Below are positions 49,985 to 59,361 of a stretch of DNA of 64,000 nt, piece by piece (within the stretch, counting starts at the first letter, position 1; each line of letters starts with the position of its first letter). Under the pieces are notes generated by a model that was not told where the DNA came from, did no database searches, and worked only from the letters and a program-made list of their open reading frames with translations. Source of the stretch: Curtanaerobium respiraculi (GTDB taxonomy: Bacteria > Actinomycetota > Coriobacteriia > Coriobacteriales > Eggerthellaceae); contig NZ_JANIPD030000041.1 of NCBI RefSeq assembly GCF_024609215.1, forward strand, positions 1 to 64,000, given 5' to 3'. The translations under genes and the position numbers were made by a program.

Positions 49985-50644
49985 ATGAGAACATACCAGG
50001 TGGACGGTGGATGCCTTTCGCTGCGCTTCGCGGTGATGGGGCCCATCGAGAACAACGTGTACCTGATAGGCGATGGCGCCGGCGGCACGATCGTGGTGGA
50101 TCCCACGGCCCATGCGCAGGGCATCGTGGAGCTTGCAGGGGCGGCAGAGGTCAGCGCGATCTTCGTCACCCATCGCCATTGCGACCACATCGGGGCGCTC
50201 GCCGACCTGAAGAGGCTGACGGGCGCGCCGGTGTTCGCGTCGGAAATCGATGCGAAGCGCATCGAGGCGGGTCAGAGGGACGAGGGGCTCCGCCTCGACG
50301 TCCCGCCGTGCGCCGTGGATCGGAAGCTGCGCGACGGGGATGAGTTCACCGTGGGCGCTTCCTCGTGGAGGGTGCTGCTCACGCCGGGGCACACGCCGGG
50401 CGGACTGTGCTATTTCTGCCAGAAGGGGGATCGCTCCGGCGCGCCCCTGCTGGTGTCGGGCGACACGCTGTTCCGCGCGAGCATCGGGCGGACGGATTTC
50501 GAGGGCGGAAGCATGGCCGACATGCGCAAAAGTCTGCGCAAGCTGGGCACGCTCCCCGACAGCACCATCGTCCTGCCCGGGCACAACCAGCTGACCAGCA
50601 TCGGGGACGAGCGCGTTCGCGTGATCGAGGCCCTGCGGCGCTGA
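49985..50644 (+). CDS. Metallo-beta-lactamase-fold hydrolase
   Basis: A 219-residue glyoxalase-II-like hydrolase. The metal motif is THRHCDHIG (HxHxDH), with further ligands in TPGHTPGG, SGDTLF and LPGHN. It may act on glutathione-like thioesters or other esters. ATG 49985 is 31 bases downstream of rel and preceded by GGAAGGA, so it may be cotranscribed. Confidence 0.9.
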   Translation: MRTYQVDGGCLSLRFAVMGPIENNVYLIGDGAGGTIVVDPTAHAQGIVELAGAAEVSAIFVTHRHCDHIGALADLKRLTGAPVFASEIDAKRIEAGQRDEGLRLDVPPCAVDRKLRDGDEFTVGASSWRVLLTPGHTPGGLCYFCQKGDRSGAPLLVSGDTLFRASIGRTDFEGGSMADMRKSLRKLGTLPDSTIVLPGHNQLTSIGDERVRVIEALRR

Positions 50645-50703
50645 GTCGGCGGGGCCGCCGCCCGCATCATCCCCTGCATCGCCCTGCATCATCCCGCACA
50701 TGA

Positions 50704-50789
50704 TTCGCGTAGGATTCGTAGGTTGAATTTCTAACCGCACCCCCCAGTGTTGCGGTTACATTTGCAACCAACCTTCGCGTAGGATTCGT
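50704..50789 (+). repeat. 16-bp direct repeat and nested inverted repeat
   Basis: TTCGCGTAGGATTCGT occurs at 50704-50719 and 50774-50789. Between them, GGTTG/CAACC and AACCGCA/TGCGGTT form a nested dyad (50721-50769). All lie in the gap upstream of the DUF47 gene. A TAGAAT box is at 50833-50838. Confidence 0.75.
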
Positions 50790-50884
50790 CCCCCGCTTGG
50801 TAACCGATCGGCCGCAGCCGTGTGATATGAGGTAGAATCCAAAGCGTATCTGCGTATCTGCGCCCGGTAGAAGGGGAGTTCAAC

Positions 50885-51514
50885 ATGCCTCGCAAGAAAA
50901 AGTACGACTATTTCGCAGCGTTCGAAAAGCAGATGGACTACGCCATGCAGGAAGTCGACCTCCTCATCAGCGTGGTGGAGAATTTCGAGACCGCTGAGAA
51001 GCTTGCCGAGGTCATCCCCCTAGCGCACGAGATCGAGCACGCCGCGGACGAGGTGAACCAGTCGACATTCGCCGCGCTGGCAGCCGATTTCATCACGCCG
51101 CTCGACCGCGACGATATCATCTCGATCGCCTCGGCGCTCGACGATATCGTCGACGACGTGGAGGACGTCATCCACCTCTTCTACATGATGGACGTCCATT
51201 TCATGCATCGCGACGTCGCGGGCAGCGTCATCCTCATCCGCAAGAGCTGCGAGGCGCTGAAGGTTGCGGTCCATGAATTCGTCAACCGCAAGCAGAAGAA
51301 GAAGTTCCATGCCGCGATTCAGGAAGTGAACGCCCTGGAAGTGCAGGCGGACGAGTTCTACGAGCGCGAGATGCACAAGCTCTACACCACCGATAGCGAG
51401 AACCCGCTCCGCGTGATGGTGTGGACCCGCATCTTCGACCGCATCGAAGAGGTTTCGGACGATTGCGAGCACGTCGCCGACCTGATGAGCAGCATCAGCA
51501 TCACGAACGCGTAG
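50885..51514 (+). CDS. DUF47/PhoU-like protein
   Basis: A 209-residue all-helical protein with the PhoU-like pattern of DUF47 (ITPLDRDDIISIASALDDIVDD, then EVNALEVQADEFYER). Family members associate with Pit-type phosphate or other transporters, and no transporter is adjacent. The D-D-I metal-binding residues are conserved. ATG 50885 follows GAAGGGGAG. A hairpin with short U-tract follows. Confidence 0.85.
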   Translation: MPRKKKYDYFAAFEKQMDYAMQEVDLLISVVENFETAEKLAEVIPLAHEIEHAADEVNQSTFAALAADFITPLDRDDIISIASALDDIVDDVEDVIHLFYMMDVHFMHRDVAGSVILIRKSCEALKVAVHEFVNRKQKKKFHAAIQEVNALEVQADEFYEREMHKLYTTDSENPLRVMVWTRIFDRIEEVSDDCEHVADLMSSISITNA

Positions 51515-51535
51515 CCTCCGCATCTCCTTGCAGCC

Positions 51536-51570
51536 AAGCGCCCGGCCTCCGTCGGGGCGCTTCCCCCGTC
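51536..51570 (+). terminator. Terminator after DUF47 gene
   Basis: AAGCGCCC pairs with GGGGCGCTT around a ten-base loop (51536-51562), followed by CCCCCGTCTT. Confidence 0.6.
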
Positions 51571-51668
51571 TTCCATCCGCTGAACCGTCCAACCTTGTGG
51601 ATTTCGACGCAGTCGCTACTCCGTCCTGCTATAGTAAAACCCGCTACGTTGATCGACAGGAAGACCTT

Positions 51669-52949
51669 ATGGCACTCATCGTTGCTAAATTCGGCGGAAC
51701 CTCCGTTGCGTCGCCCGAGCGCATAAAAATGGTTGCCAAGCGCCTTATAGGGATGAAGCAGGCGGGGGATCGCCCCGTTGCCGTCGTCTCGGCCATGGGT
51801 AAGAGCACCGATGAGCTGGTGGGGCTTTCCCACGCCCTGTCGAAGAACCCCCCCGCGCGCGAGATGGACCGCCTGCTTTCGACGGGCGAGCACGTCTCCA
51901 TGTCGCTGTTGGCGATGGCCATCGAGGCCATGGGGTACCGCGCCATGAGCTTCAGCGGCCGGCAGGCGGGCATCCGCACCACCGGCGAGCATTCCAAAGC
52001 GAAGATCACGCTCGTGCATGCCGATCGCATACAGAACGCGGTCGATGCGGGCATTGTTCCCGTGATCGCGGGGTTTCAGGGCATTGATGACAACGGCGAT
52101 ATCACCACGTTGGGGCGCGGCGGTTCCGACACCACTGCGGTTGCGGTCGCCTACGGCATCGGGGCCGATGTGTGCGAGATATTCTCCGACGTCGACGGCG
52201 TGTATACCGCCGATCCGCGCGTCGCCCCCCGCGCGCGCAAGCTCGATGCGATCAACTACGACGATATGCTCGAGCTGTCGAGTGCCGGCGCAGGGGTGCT
52301 GCAGAGCCGTGCCGTGGAGTTCGCGCGGAAGTACAACGTCATCATCCACGCCCGGTCGGCATTTTCCGATTCGCCCGGCACGCTCATCAAGGAGGCCGAT
52401 TCTCAGATGGAGCAGGCAGTTATCACCGGCATCGCCCACGATACGAGCGAGGTGAAGGTGACGATTCGCGACGCGCAGGACCGTCCCGGCATCGCTGCCC
52501 GCGTGTTCAGCGCGCTGGCGGGCAACATGGTGAACGTGGACATGATCATACAGAACATCAGCGAGGACGGCCATACCGACATTAGCTTCACCTGCCCGGA
52601 GGCGGACCTCGGCCGCGCGCGCGGCACGGTGGAGAGCTTGCTCGACACCATCGGGGCCCGCGGGTACGCGGTCGACGAGAATATCGCCAAGGTAAGCGTG
52701 GTGGGCACGGGCATGAAGAGCAGCCCCGGCGTCGCCGCGCGCACGTTCACCGCGCTCTCCGACAACAACGTCAACATACTGCTTATCAGCACCAGCCCCA
52801 TCCGCCTTTCCGTGGTGGTATCCGCCGACCAAGTCGAGCTTGCGGTGCGCTGCCTCCATACCGCGTTCGGGCTGGATTCCGACAGCGTCTTCGAGGAGAA
52901 GATGCTGTCCGCCCAGGAGCTGGCGGATAAGAAGAGCAAGGGCCGCTAG
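51669..52949 (+). CDS. lysC: Aspartate kinase
   Basis: Aspartokinase phosphorylates aspartate to start lysine, threonine and methionine synthesis. The 426 residues include the AKFGGTSVAS start and GRGGSDTTAVAVAYGI, and two ACT regulatory domains at the C-terminus (VKVTIRDAQDRPGIAARVF and VSVVGTGMKSSPGVAARTF). The ATG at 51669 follows CAGGAAG. asd follows after 131 bases, so the two genes are probably one operon. Confidence 0.95.
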   Translation: MALIVAKFGGTSVASPERIKMVAKRLIGMKQAGDRPVAVVSAMGKSTDELVGLSHALSKNPPAREMDRLLSTGEHVSMSLLAMAIEAMGYRAMSFSGRQAGIRTTGEHSKAKITLVHADRIQNAVDAGIVPVIAGFQGIDDNGDITTLGRGGSDTTAVAVAYGIGADVCEIFSDVDGVYTADPRVAPRARKLDAINYDDMLELSSAGAGVLQSRAVEFARKYNVIIHARSAFSDSPGTLIKEADSQMEQAVITGIAHDTSEVKVTIRDAQDRPGIAARVFSALAGNMVNVDMIIQNISEDGHTDISFTCPEADLGRARGTVESLLDTIGARGYAVDENIAKVSVVGTGMKSSPGVAARTFTALSDNNVNILLISTSPIRLSVVVSADQVELAVRCLHTAFGLDSDSVFEEKMLSAQELADKKSKGR

Positions 52950-53080
52950 CGAATGTTCCGCCGGCGGCAATCGATGGAGCCCGGGTCCCGGACCTCGGGC
53001 CGCCCATCCTCTGGACCGCTTCCCGGATGCCCCTCCCGGCTGCCGGATGCGAAACGCGAACGTCGATGAAGGAGATAGAA

Positions 53081-54121
53081 ATGGCTTGGACGAAACAGAT
53101 GCCCGCGAACCCCGTGGTCGCGGTATGCGGTGCGACGGGTGCGGTGGGGCATGAGTTCCTGAAGGTCCTCACCGACGTGGATTTCCCCGCCGCGGAGGTG
53201 CGCGCGCTCGCTTCGGCGAAATCCGCCGGCAAGCAGTTGCCCTTCGGCGGATGCGGCAGAGCGCGGGCGGGCAAGCTGACGGTCCGGGAGATGGGCCCCG
53301 AAGCGTTCGAAGGCGTCGACATCGCCCTGTTCAGCGCAGGTGCCGACATTTCCCGCACGTTCCGCGATGCGGTTGTCTCCGCCGGTGCGGTGATGATCGA
53401 CAACAGCAGCGCGTTCCGCATGGAGGACGGCGTCCCCCTGGTGGTGCCCGAGGTCAATCCCGGGGATGCCGCGATGCACGACGGCGTCATAGCCAATCCC
53501 AACTGCTCCACCATCGAGATGGTCGTGGCGCTCAAGCCCCTGGCGTGCATCGCCCCGATCAAGCGCGTCGTGGTCTCCACGTATCAGGCGGCCAGCGGTG
53601 CGGGGCTTCCCGCCATGGTCGAGCTGTACGACCAGACGCGCAACTACCTCGACTCCATCACCATGGAGGCGAATGCGTTCGCGCATCCGCTGGCGTTCAA
53701 CTGCATTCCCAAGATCGATCGCATGATGGACGACGGCTCCTCGAGGGAGGAGTGGAAGATGGTCGTGGAGACGCAAAAGATCATGCACGATCCCTCGATC
53801 GGCGTGAACGCCACCTGCGTGCGCGTGCCGGTGGTGCGCTGCCACGGTGAGTCCGTCAACGTGGAGTTCGCCGCTCCGGTCAGCGTGGAGACCGCGCGCG
53901 AGGCATGGAGCGCCGCCCCCATGGTCGAGATCATGGACGATCCCGCGAACGAGGTGTACCCGATGCCCGGCGAGCTGGCCGGCACGGATCCCGTGTACAT
54001 AGGCCGCGTCCGCAAGGACGCCTCCGTTGAAAGCGGGCTGTCCTTCTGGCTGGTCATGGATCAAATCCGCAAGGGCGCTGCGTTGAACGCCGTCCAAATC
54101 GCCCAGCTGTTGCTTCCATGA
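53081..54121 (+). CDS. asd: Aspartate-semialdehyde dehydrogenase
   Basis: Reduces aspartyl phosphate to aspartate semialdehyde with NADPH. The 346 residues show a Rossmann start (VAVCGATGAVGHEFLKVL), active-site Cys in NPNCSTIEMV, and the catalytic His in VPVVRCHGESVNVEF. ATG 53081 follows GAAGGAGATAG. This is the common Gram-positive form. Confidence 0.95.
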   Translation: MAWTKQMPANPVVAVCGATGAVGHEFLKVLTDVDFPAAEVRALASAKSAGKQLPFGGCGRARAGKLTVREMGPEAFEGVDIALFSAGADISRTFRDAVVSAGAVMIDNSSAFRMEDGVPLVVPEVNPGDAAMHDGVIANPNCSTIEMVVALKPLACIAPIKRVVVSTYQAASGAGLPAMVELYDQTRNYLDSITMEANAFAHPLAFNCIPKIDRMMDDGSSREEWKMVVETQKIMHDPSIGVNATCVRVPVVRCHGESVNVEFAAPVSVETAREAWSAAPMVEIMDDPANEVYPMPGELAGTDPVYIGRVRKDASVESGLSFWLVMDQIRKGAALNAVQIAQLLLP

Positions 54122-54173
54122 TCGCGCTGTGTGACCCAAGGGATCCGGGACTGCATCGAAAGCCCTGAACTAG

Positions 54174-54207
54174 TCGGCGGGATATCCCAGATGGGATGTC
54201 CCGCCGA
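54174..54207. terminator. Strong hairpin after asd
   Basis: TCGGCGGGATATCCC pairs with GGGATGTCCCGCCGA, with two mismatched base positions and AGAT loop. No U-tract follows. Confidence 0.6.
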
Positions 54208-54246
54208 ATCAATTATGTGGCGGCTCGTTTCGCTCCGCCTTCCTTT

Positions 54247-54274
54247 GATCTCGGCGGCGTCCGTCGCCGAGATC
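54247..54274. terminator. Hairpin downstream of ppk1
   Basis: GATCTCGGCG pairs with CGCCGAGATC around eight bases. It lies between the convergent asd and ppk1 ends and probably ends the ppk1 transcript, although no U-run is seen. Confidence 0.5.
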
Positions 54275-54326
54275 CCAGCTTACCTTCCGGCATCGGGCGA
54301 TCATCCGGTACCGCGTGGGGCGCTGC

Positions 54327-57300
54327 CTACTTGTCGGAGCGGAATAGCCGCGCGAAGAACCCGCCGATGCCGCGTCCCTTCTCGCCGGGCGCCGGCTCCT
54401 CGGGCGCGGGGGCGCCGGGTGCCTCTTGCGCTGCCGGGGCATCGACCGCGGCTTCGGGACGGGTGGCTGCCGCTTCCTCCGAGGCGGCTCCTTCCCGAGC
54501 CTCGGGTTGCGCTACCGCGGCTTTCCCCGTTGGCGCATCAGCCTGCGGGGTGGTGGCGGGTTCCGGCTCGACGGGGGCCTCCGCGGCTGCTTCAGGTTCG
54601 CCTGGCGCGCCTTCCGCGGCAGGATCCGCCTTCTCCGCACGGGGAGCGGCGGCATCTCCCTTCCTCGTCTCGACCGCGTTCTCAGCCGGGGTGGCTTCCA
54701 ATTCCGCATCCGCATCTTCGAAGTCCTCCGCCAGCTCGTCGGGGGCGGGTTTGATCGACTCGGCCTTCGCATGGGCCGGGACGGCTGGAGCGGGAATGGG
54801 GGCAGGGGCGGACATGACCGCATGCTCGATATCGCCCACTTCCGCCCTCGCGTGCGCGGGCCTCTTCGTCGCGGCGACGGCGACGGGCATCGCGGCTGCC
54901 AGCGCCGCGGCGATGGCGGGTGCCATCTTGGCGGCATCTTCCAGCCCCACCGTGTCGGTGATGGCTTTCATCGCGGCCCGGATGTACGGCTCGTATGCCT
55001 CCTCCTCGGTGTTCATGTCGTGGTTCAGGGCTTCGGCGTAAATCGCCTCCAAGTCGGATTGTGCCTCGCGTTCGCGTGCCTGATCGCGTTCCTTCTCGCG
55101 GGCGTGGAAGGAGAGCTTCTCGTAGGCGGTCTTCTCGGAGAGCTCGATCTCGCGCGCGGCGGCGGATTCTTCGGCCGCCTGTACGATCAGATGCTCCTGG
55201 GCGTTGAACGCCTCGTCCCCGTCCTTCTTCAGGGCGCGCAGCGGGGTGTAGGTGCCGTCGGGCAGCAGCTCGCGCAGCTTCACATTGTCTCGCAGGCAGG
55301 CATCTATGTAATCGAGCACCCGCTGCCGCGGTTCCTCCCCCGTGACGGGCCATGCGATCTCAACGCGCTTATCCATGTTGCGGGTCATCAAGTCGGCGCT
55401 GGCGAGGTACAGGCGCATATCCTCCCGCGCTCCGAAGCCGTAGATGCGGCTGTGCTCGAGCAGGCGTCCCACGATGGACACCACGCGCACGTTGTCGGTG
55501 TATCCCCCCACCTGCGGGATGAGGCATGAGATGCCGCGCACCAACAGGGTGACCGGGACGTTCGCCTGGCTCGCTTCCGCGATCTTGTTGATGATGTCCT
55601 TGTCGGTCACGCTGTTCGTCTTGAAGAACAAGCCGCACGGCTTGCCCTCCTTCGCAAGGTCGATCTGCCCCTGGATGCCGGCGATGATGTTCTGCTTGAT
55701 CTGCAATGGGGCAACCCACAGCGTCTTATAGTCGCTGCTCGCGTTCTCCAGGCCCATGTTGCGGAAGAATTCGACCGCGTCGCGGCCGATGGCGGGATCG
55801 GTGGTGATGAAGCTGAAATCGGTGTAGAGCTTGGCGGTCTTCTCGTTGTAGTTGCCGGTGCCCAGCTGCGTGATGTGCTGCAGCCCCTCGGGCGTGCGGC
55901 GCGTGATGTAGCAGATCTTGCTGTGCACCTTGTAGTCGTGGAACCCGTAGATGACGTTGCATCCCGCTTCCTCGAAGCGCTGAGACCACTGGATGTTGTT
56001 GCTCTCGTCGAAGCGTGCACGCAGCTCGAACAGGGCGGTCACGTTCTTGCCCGCCTCGGCAGCCGCGATGAGCGCCTCCGCCAGATGCGATTGGCTCGCC
56101 AGGCGGTAGAGGGTGATCTTGATCGATACCACGTACGGATCTGCCGCCGCCTCGCGCAGCAGCTGCACGAACGGGTCCATGCTCTCATAAGGGTATGACA
56201 GCAGCACCTCGCGCTCTTGGATCTGCTTGAGGATCGGCGCGTCGCGGCGCAGCTGCCCCGCCCAGGCGGGAGCGAACGGTTTGCTCGTCAGCTTGGCGCG
56301 GACGTCGCCATCGACCATGCCCGGCAGCGCGAACGCGAAGCCCATATCGAAGGGGACCGTCGTGGTGTACACCTGGTACGGCTCCAGCTTCAGGCGGGCT
56401 AGGAGGAACTCGCTGACGGTTGGCGACAGCTTGTTCTTGGATTCCAAGCGCACGGGCGCCAGGCGCGCGCGCTTCTTCAGGATCTTCTTCATGTGTTCGC
56501 GATAATCCTCTTCGCCCTCGTCGGCGGTTTCGGTGCTGTCGAGATCGGCGTTGCGCGTGACGCACACGATGTTCGAATGCTTGACCGTGTACATGCTGAA
56601 GATCCTCTTCGCGCTTGCTTCCAACGCGTCTTCCAACAGGATGTAGTTGAATCCCTCGCCGGGCACCTTGATGACGCGCGGTGCCTGTCGCGGCAGAGGC
56701 ACGATGCCCAGCGTCACGCCTTCGGCGCCCTGGTTCTTCAGGCGCTTGCGCTCCTCTTTCGCGGCCTTCTTCTCCGCCTTGGTCATATCGGCGAGCGCGT
56801 TCGGGTCCTCGTCTATAAGGCGCACGATGATGTAGATCGACCCGTTTTCCAGATGGGGGAACGGATGCCGCGCGTTGATGATCTGCGGGGACAGGTAGGG
56901 GAGCGCGCTGGTTGCCAAGACGTCGCTCACGTAGTCGCGCTGGTTCTCATCCAGGTCGTCGTACTGCAGGTGGTGGATGCCCTCGGCGGCGAGCTGCTCG
57001 TCGATTTCATGGTAGATCTGTTCTTGCAGCGGGTACAGCTCATGGCAGCGGGCGTAGATGGCGTCCAATTGCTCGGCGGGGGTCATGTTGCTCTTCGTGT
57101 CGATGATGGGCTGTTTGAGCAGTTCCAAATCGGTGAGGCTGCCCACGCGCACCATGAAGAATTCCTGCAGATTGCTGGTGAAGATGCTGACGAACTGCAG
57201 GCGCTCGAGCAGCGGGACGGTCTCGTCGCGGCCTTGGTCGAGGCAGCGCTGGTCGAAGGTGAGCCAGGAGAGCTCGCGATTCTGCATGTAGGGAACGCGC

Positions 57301-57359
57301 GCGGCCTTGCGGGCCTCGGCGTCGGCTAAGGCGGATGATGCGGGGGATTTCTTATCCAT
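54327..57359 (-). CDS. ppk1: Polyphosphate kinase 1 with long C-terminal tail
   Basis: PPK1 makes polyphosphate from ATP by an autophosphorylated histidine. The core (residues about 20-720) has the RELSWLTFDQRCL start, the active-site His in FHDYKVHSKICYITRR and the second His in LLEHSRIYGFG. Usual length is about 700; here 1010. Residues about 720-1010 are an extra charged segment, then a long Ala/Pro/Glu-rich region, ending KGRGIGGFFARLFRSDK, a possible amphipathic helix. GGAGGAAAAC precedes ATG 57359. It is divergent from the PPK2 gene; a TAGAAT minus-10 for ppk1 lies near 57400. Confidence 0.92.
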   Translation of the reverse strand: MDKKSPASSALADAEARKAARVPYMQNRELSWLTFDQRCLDQGRDETVPLLERLQFVSIFTSNLQEFFMVRVGSLTDLELLKQPIIDTKSNMTPAEQLDAIYARCHELYPLQEQIYHEIDEQLAAEGIHHLQYDDLDENQRDYVSDVLATSALPYLSPQIINARHPFPHLENGSIYIIVRLIDEDPNALADMTKAEKKAAKEERKRLKNQGAEGVTLGIVPLPRQAPRVIKVPGEGFNYILLEDALEASAKRIFSMYTVKHSNIVCVTRNADLDSTETADEGEEDYREHMKKILKKRARLAPVRLESKNKLSPTVSEFLLARLKLEPYQVYTTTVPFDMGFAFALPGMVDGDVRAKLTSKPFAPAWAGQLRRDAPILKQIQEREVLLSYPYESMDPFVQLLREAAADPYVVSIKITLYRLASQSHLAEALIAAAEAGKNVTALFELRARFDESNNIQWSQRFEEAGCNVIYGFHDYKVHSKICYITRRTPEGLQHITQLGTGNYNEKTAKLYTDFSFITTDPAIGRDAVEFFRNMGLENASSDYKTLWVAPLQIKQNIIAGIQGQIDLAKEGKPCGLFFKTNSVTDKDIINKIAEASQANVPVTLLVRGISCLIPQVGGYTDNVRVVSIVGRLLEHSRIYGFGAREDMRLYLASADLMTRNMDKRVEIAWPVTGEEPRQRVLDYIDACLRDNVKLRELLPDGTYTPLRALKKDGDEAFNAQEHLIVQAAEESAAAREIELSEKTAYEKLSFHAREKERDQAREREAQSDLEAIYAEALNHDMNTEEEAYEPYIRAAMKAITDTVGLEDAAKMAPAIAAALAAAMPVAVAATKRPAHARAEVGDIEHAVMSAPAPIPAPAVPAHAKAESIKPAPDELAEDFEDADAELEATPAENAVETRKGDAAAPRAEKADPAAEGAPGEPEAAAEAPVEPEPATTPQADAPTGKAAVAQPEAREGAASEEAAATRPEAAVDAPAAQEAPGAPAPEEPAPGEKGRGIGGFFARLFRSDK

Positions 57360-57553
57360 GTTTTCCTCCAGGACGAACGTTTCTGGATGTCTCCATTCTA
57401 GCCGACCTGCCCCGTGCCGCCCGCTTTATTTCTTGGGTGAACGACGTCGTGCGCAAGTTGCCCGGCTGGTTCCATCCGCTTTGCCCCATCTGCCGTCCGC
57501 GGCGTCGGTGTACAATCGTCCCATGGGCGAATCGCGCATCTAAGGGGGTCCGC

Positions 57554-59251
57554 ATGCTGGACAAAATCGATTTCGACGTAGCTCCCATCACGAAGGAGGA
57601 GTACAAGCCGGTCCATGACGAGCTGGTCAAACGATTGGTGGTGCTGCAGCAGGAAGCGAATTCCAAGGGCATCGGGCTCGTGGTGCTGTTCGAGGGGTGG
57701 GACGGCGCCGGCAAGGGCGGCCGTATTTCCGATCTGCTGTACAACCTGGATGCCCGCGCCACCGGGGTGCATGTGACGGAGAGTTTCGATACCGAGACCG
57801 CCAAGCGCCTGCGCAAGAGCAAGCGGGGGGTCAGCAGCTATTTTCCCATGATGCAGCAGTTCTGGAGCGCGCTGGGGCCGCGCGGCAACATGACCATCTA
57901 CGATCGCGGGTGGTATCGCGATGCCCTGCAGAGGCTCGTGTACGGCGATCCGGACAGAACCATCAAGGATTTTGCAGATAATTTCGATGACGTCGCCGAT
58001 GTGCGCAGCTACCTGGATAGCACGCGTGCCTTCGAGAGGCAGCTGTTCGACGACGGCTACATCGTCGTGAAGTTCTTCCTGCATATCTCGAAGAGAACCC
58101 AGCGCAAGCGTTTGAAGGGGCTGGCATCCGACCCCCAGACGTCATGGCGCGTCGAGAAGCGCTCCCTCGACACCATGGAGGATTACGATGAGAAGTACAA
58201 GCTGTACGAGAAGATCCTTCCGCTGACCAACTACGACTTCGCCCCATGGGTGGTGTTGAACGGGGAAGACCGCCGCCGCGCCAATCTGGGCATCGCGCGC
58301 ACGCTGGTCGCGGTGCTGGATGACGCGCTGCACGCCGCGCCCGATCCCGAGGCGGTTGCCGCCGCCGCCAAGGCGGCTGCCAACAGCGCGGGCCGTGCCG
58401 AGAAGGACGAGAAGGACGAGCGGAGCCGCACGCCCGAGGAGCAGGCGAAGGTCCGCGAGAAGAACGAAGCGATCGCGCGAGCCCAGGCCGCCGCCGCGCC
58501 CGAGAGATCGGAGCGCTTCGTCGTTCCCAGCGACCATCCCACGCTCACCGGCGCGGACTACCATCTGCGCCTTGCTCCCGATGCGTACAAGAGGGCGCTG
58601 AAGAAGGAGCAGGACCGCCTGTTCAACCTCGAGATGGAGATGTACGTCAAGCGCGTGCCGCTCATCCTCATGTACGAGGGGCAGGATGCGGCCGGCAAGG
58701 GCGGGAACATCAAGCGCGTCGCGCAGGCATTGGATGCGCGCGCATACACCATCTTCCCCAGCCCCGCCCCCACCAAGCCCGAGCTGATGCACCCGTTCCT
58801 CTGGCGCTACTGGACGCGCCTGCCGAAGGCGGGACACGTGGGCATCTACGACCGCAGCTGGTACGGGCGCGTGCTCGTGGAGCGCGTGGAGGGATTCGCG
58901 AGCAGCGGCGAGGTCGCGCGTGCTTACGACGAGATCAACGAATTCGAGCGCGATTTGGTCGATTGGGGCGCGATCCTGCTGAAGTTCTGGGTGGAAATCG
59001 ACCGTGAGGAGCAGATGCGCCGGTTCGAGGCCCGCGCCGCCGATCCGAGCAAGCAGTGGAAGATCACCGACGAGGATTGGCGCAACCGCGACAAGTACCC
59101 GCAGTACCGCGAGGCGGTGGAGGACATGTTCCGCCTGACCAGCACCGATTTCGCGCCATGGATCATCCTGGAGAGCAACGACAAGCATTATGCCCGCGTG
59201 AAGGCGCTGCGCATCATCAACGACGCGTTGGAGAAGCGCCTGCACGGATAG
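57554..59251 (+). CDS. Two-domain PPK2 (polyphosphate:AMP phosphotransferase)
   Basis: This 565-residue protein has two PPK2 domains in tandem, the arrangement of class II PPK2 (Pap), which phosphorylates AMP to ADP with polyphosphate. Walker A motifs are GWDGAGKGG (near residue 54) and GQDAAGKGG (near 380), with lid-type YDRGWYRD and YDRSWYGR. In characterised class II enzymes the C-terminal domain is catalytic. Here both domains keep the P-loop. A charged linker (residues about 265-320) joins them. ATG 57554 follows AAGGGGGTCC. Confidence 0.9.
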   Translation: MLDKIDFDVAPITKEEYKPVHDELVKRLVVLQQEANSKGIGLVVLFEGWDGAGKGGRISDLLYNLDARATGVHVTESFDTETAKRLRKSKRGVSSYFPMMQQFWSALGPRGNMTIYDRGWYRDALQRLVYGDPDRTIKDFADNFDDVADVRSYLDSTRAFERQLFDDGYIVVKFFLHISKRTQRKRLKGLASDPQTSWRVEKRSLDTMEDYDEKYKLYEKILPLTNYDFAPWVVLNGEDRRRANLGIARTLVAVLDDALHAAPDPEAVAAAAKAAANSAGRAEKDEKDERSRTPEEQAKVREKNEAIARAQAAAAPERSERFVVPSDHPTLTGADYHLRLAPDAYKRALKKEQDRLFNLEMEMYVKRVPLILMYEGQDAAGKGGNIKRVAQALDARAYTIFPSPAPTKPELMHPFLWRYWTRLPKAGHVGIYDRSWYGRVLVERVEGFASSGEVARAYDEINEFERDLVDWGAILLKFWVEIDREEQMRRFEARAADPSKQWKITDEDWRNRDKYPQYREAVEDMFRLTSTDFAPWIILESNDKHYARVKALRIINDALEKRLHG

Positions 59252-59361
59252 AGGCCGGAGGGGATCCTCGTCGACGCCGGTCGGGACGGCCTTCCCTGCA
59301 GGATTTCTGGAAGTTCGAAATGCGGGCGTCCTCGCCGCTCATCCGCATGTAAGGTGAGGGC

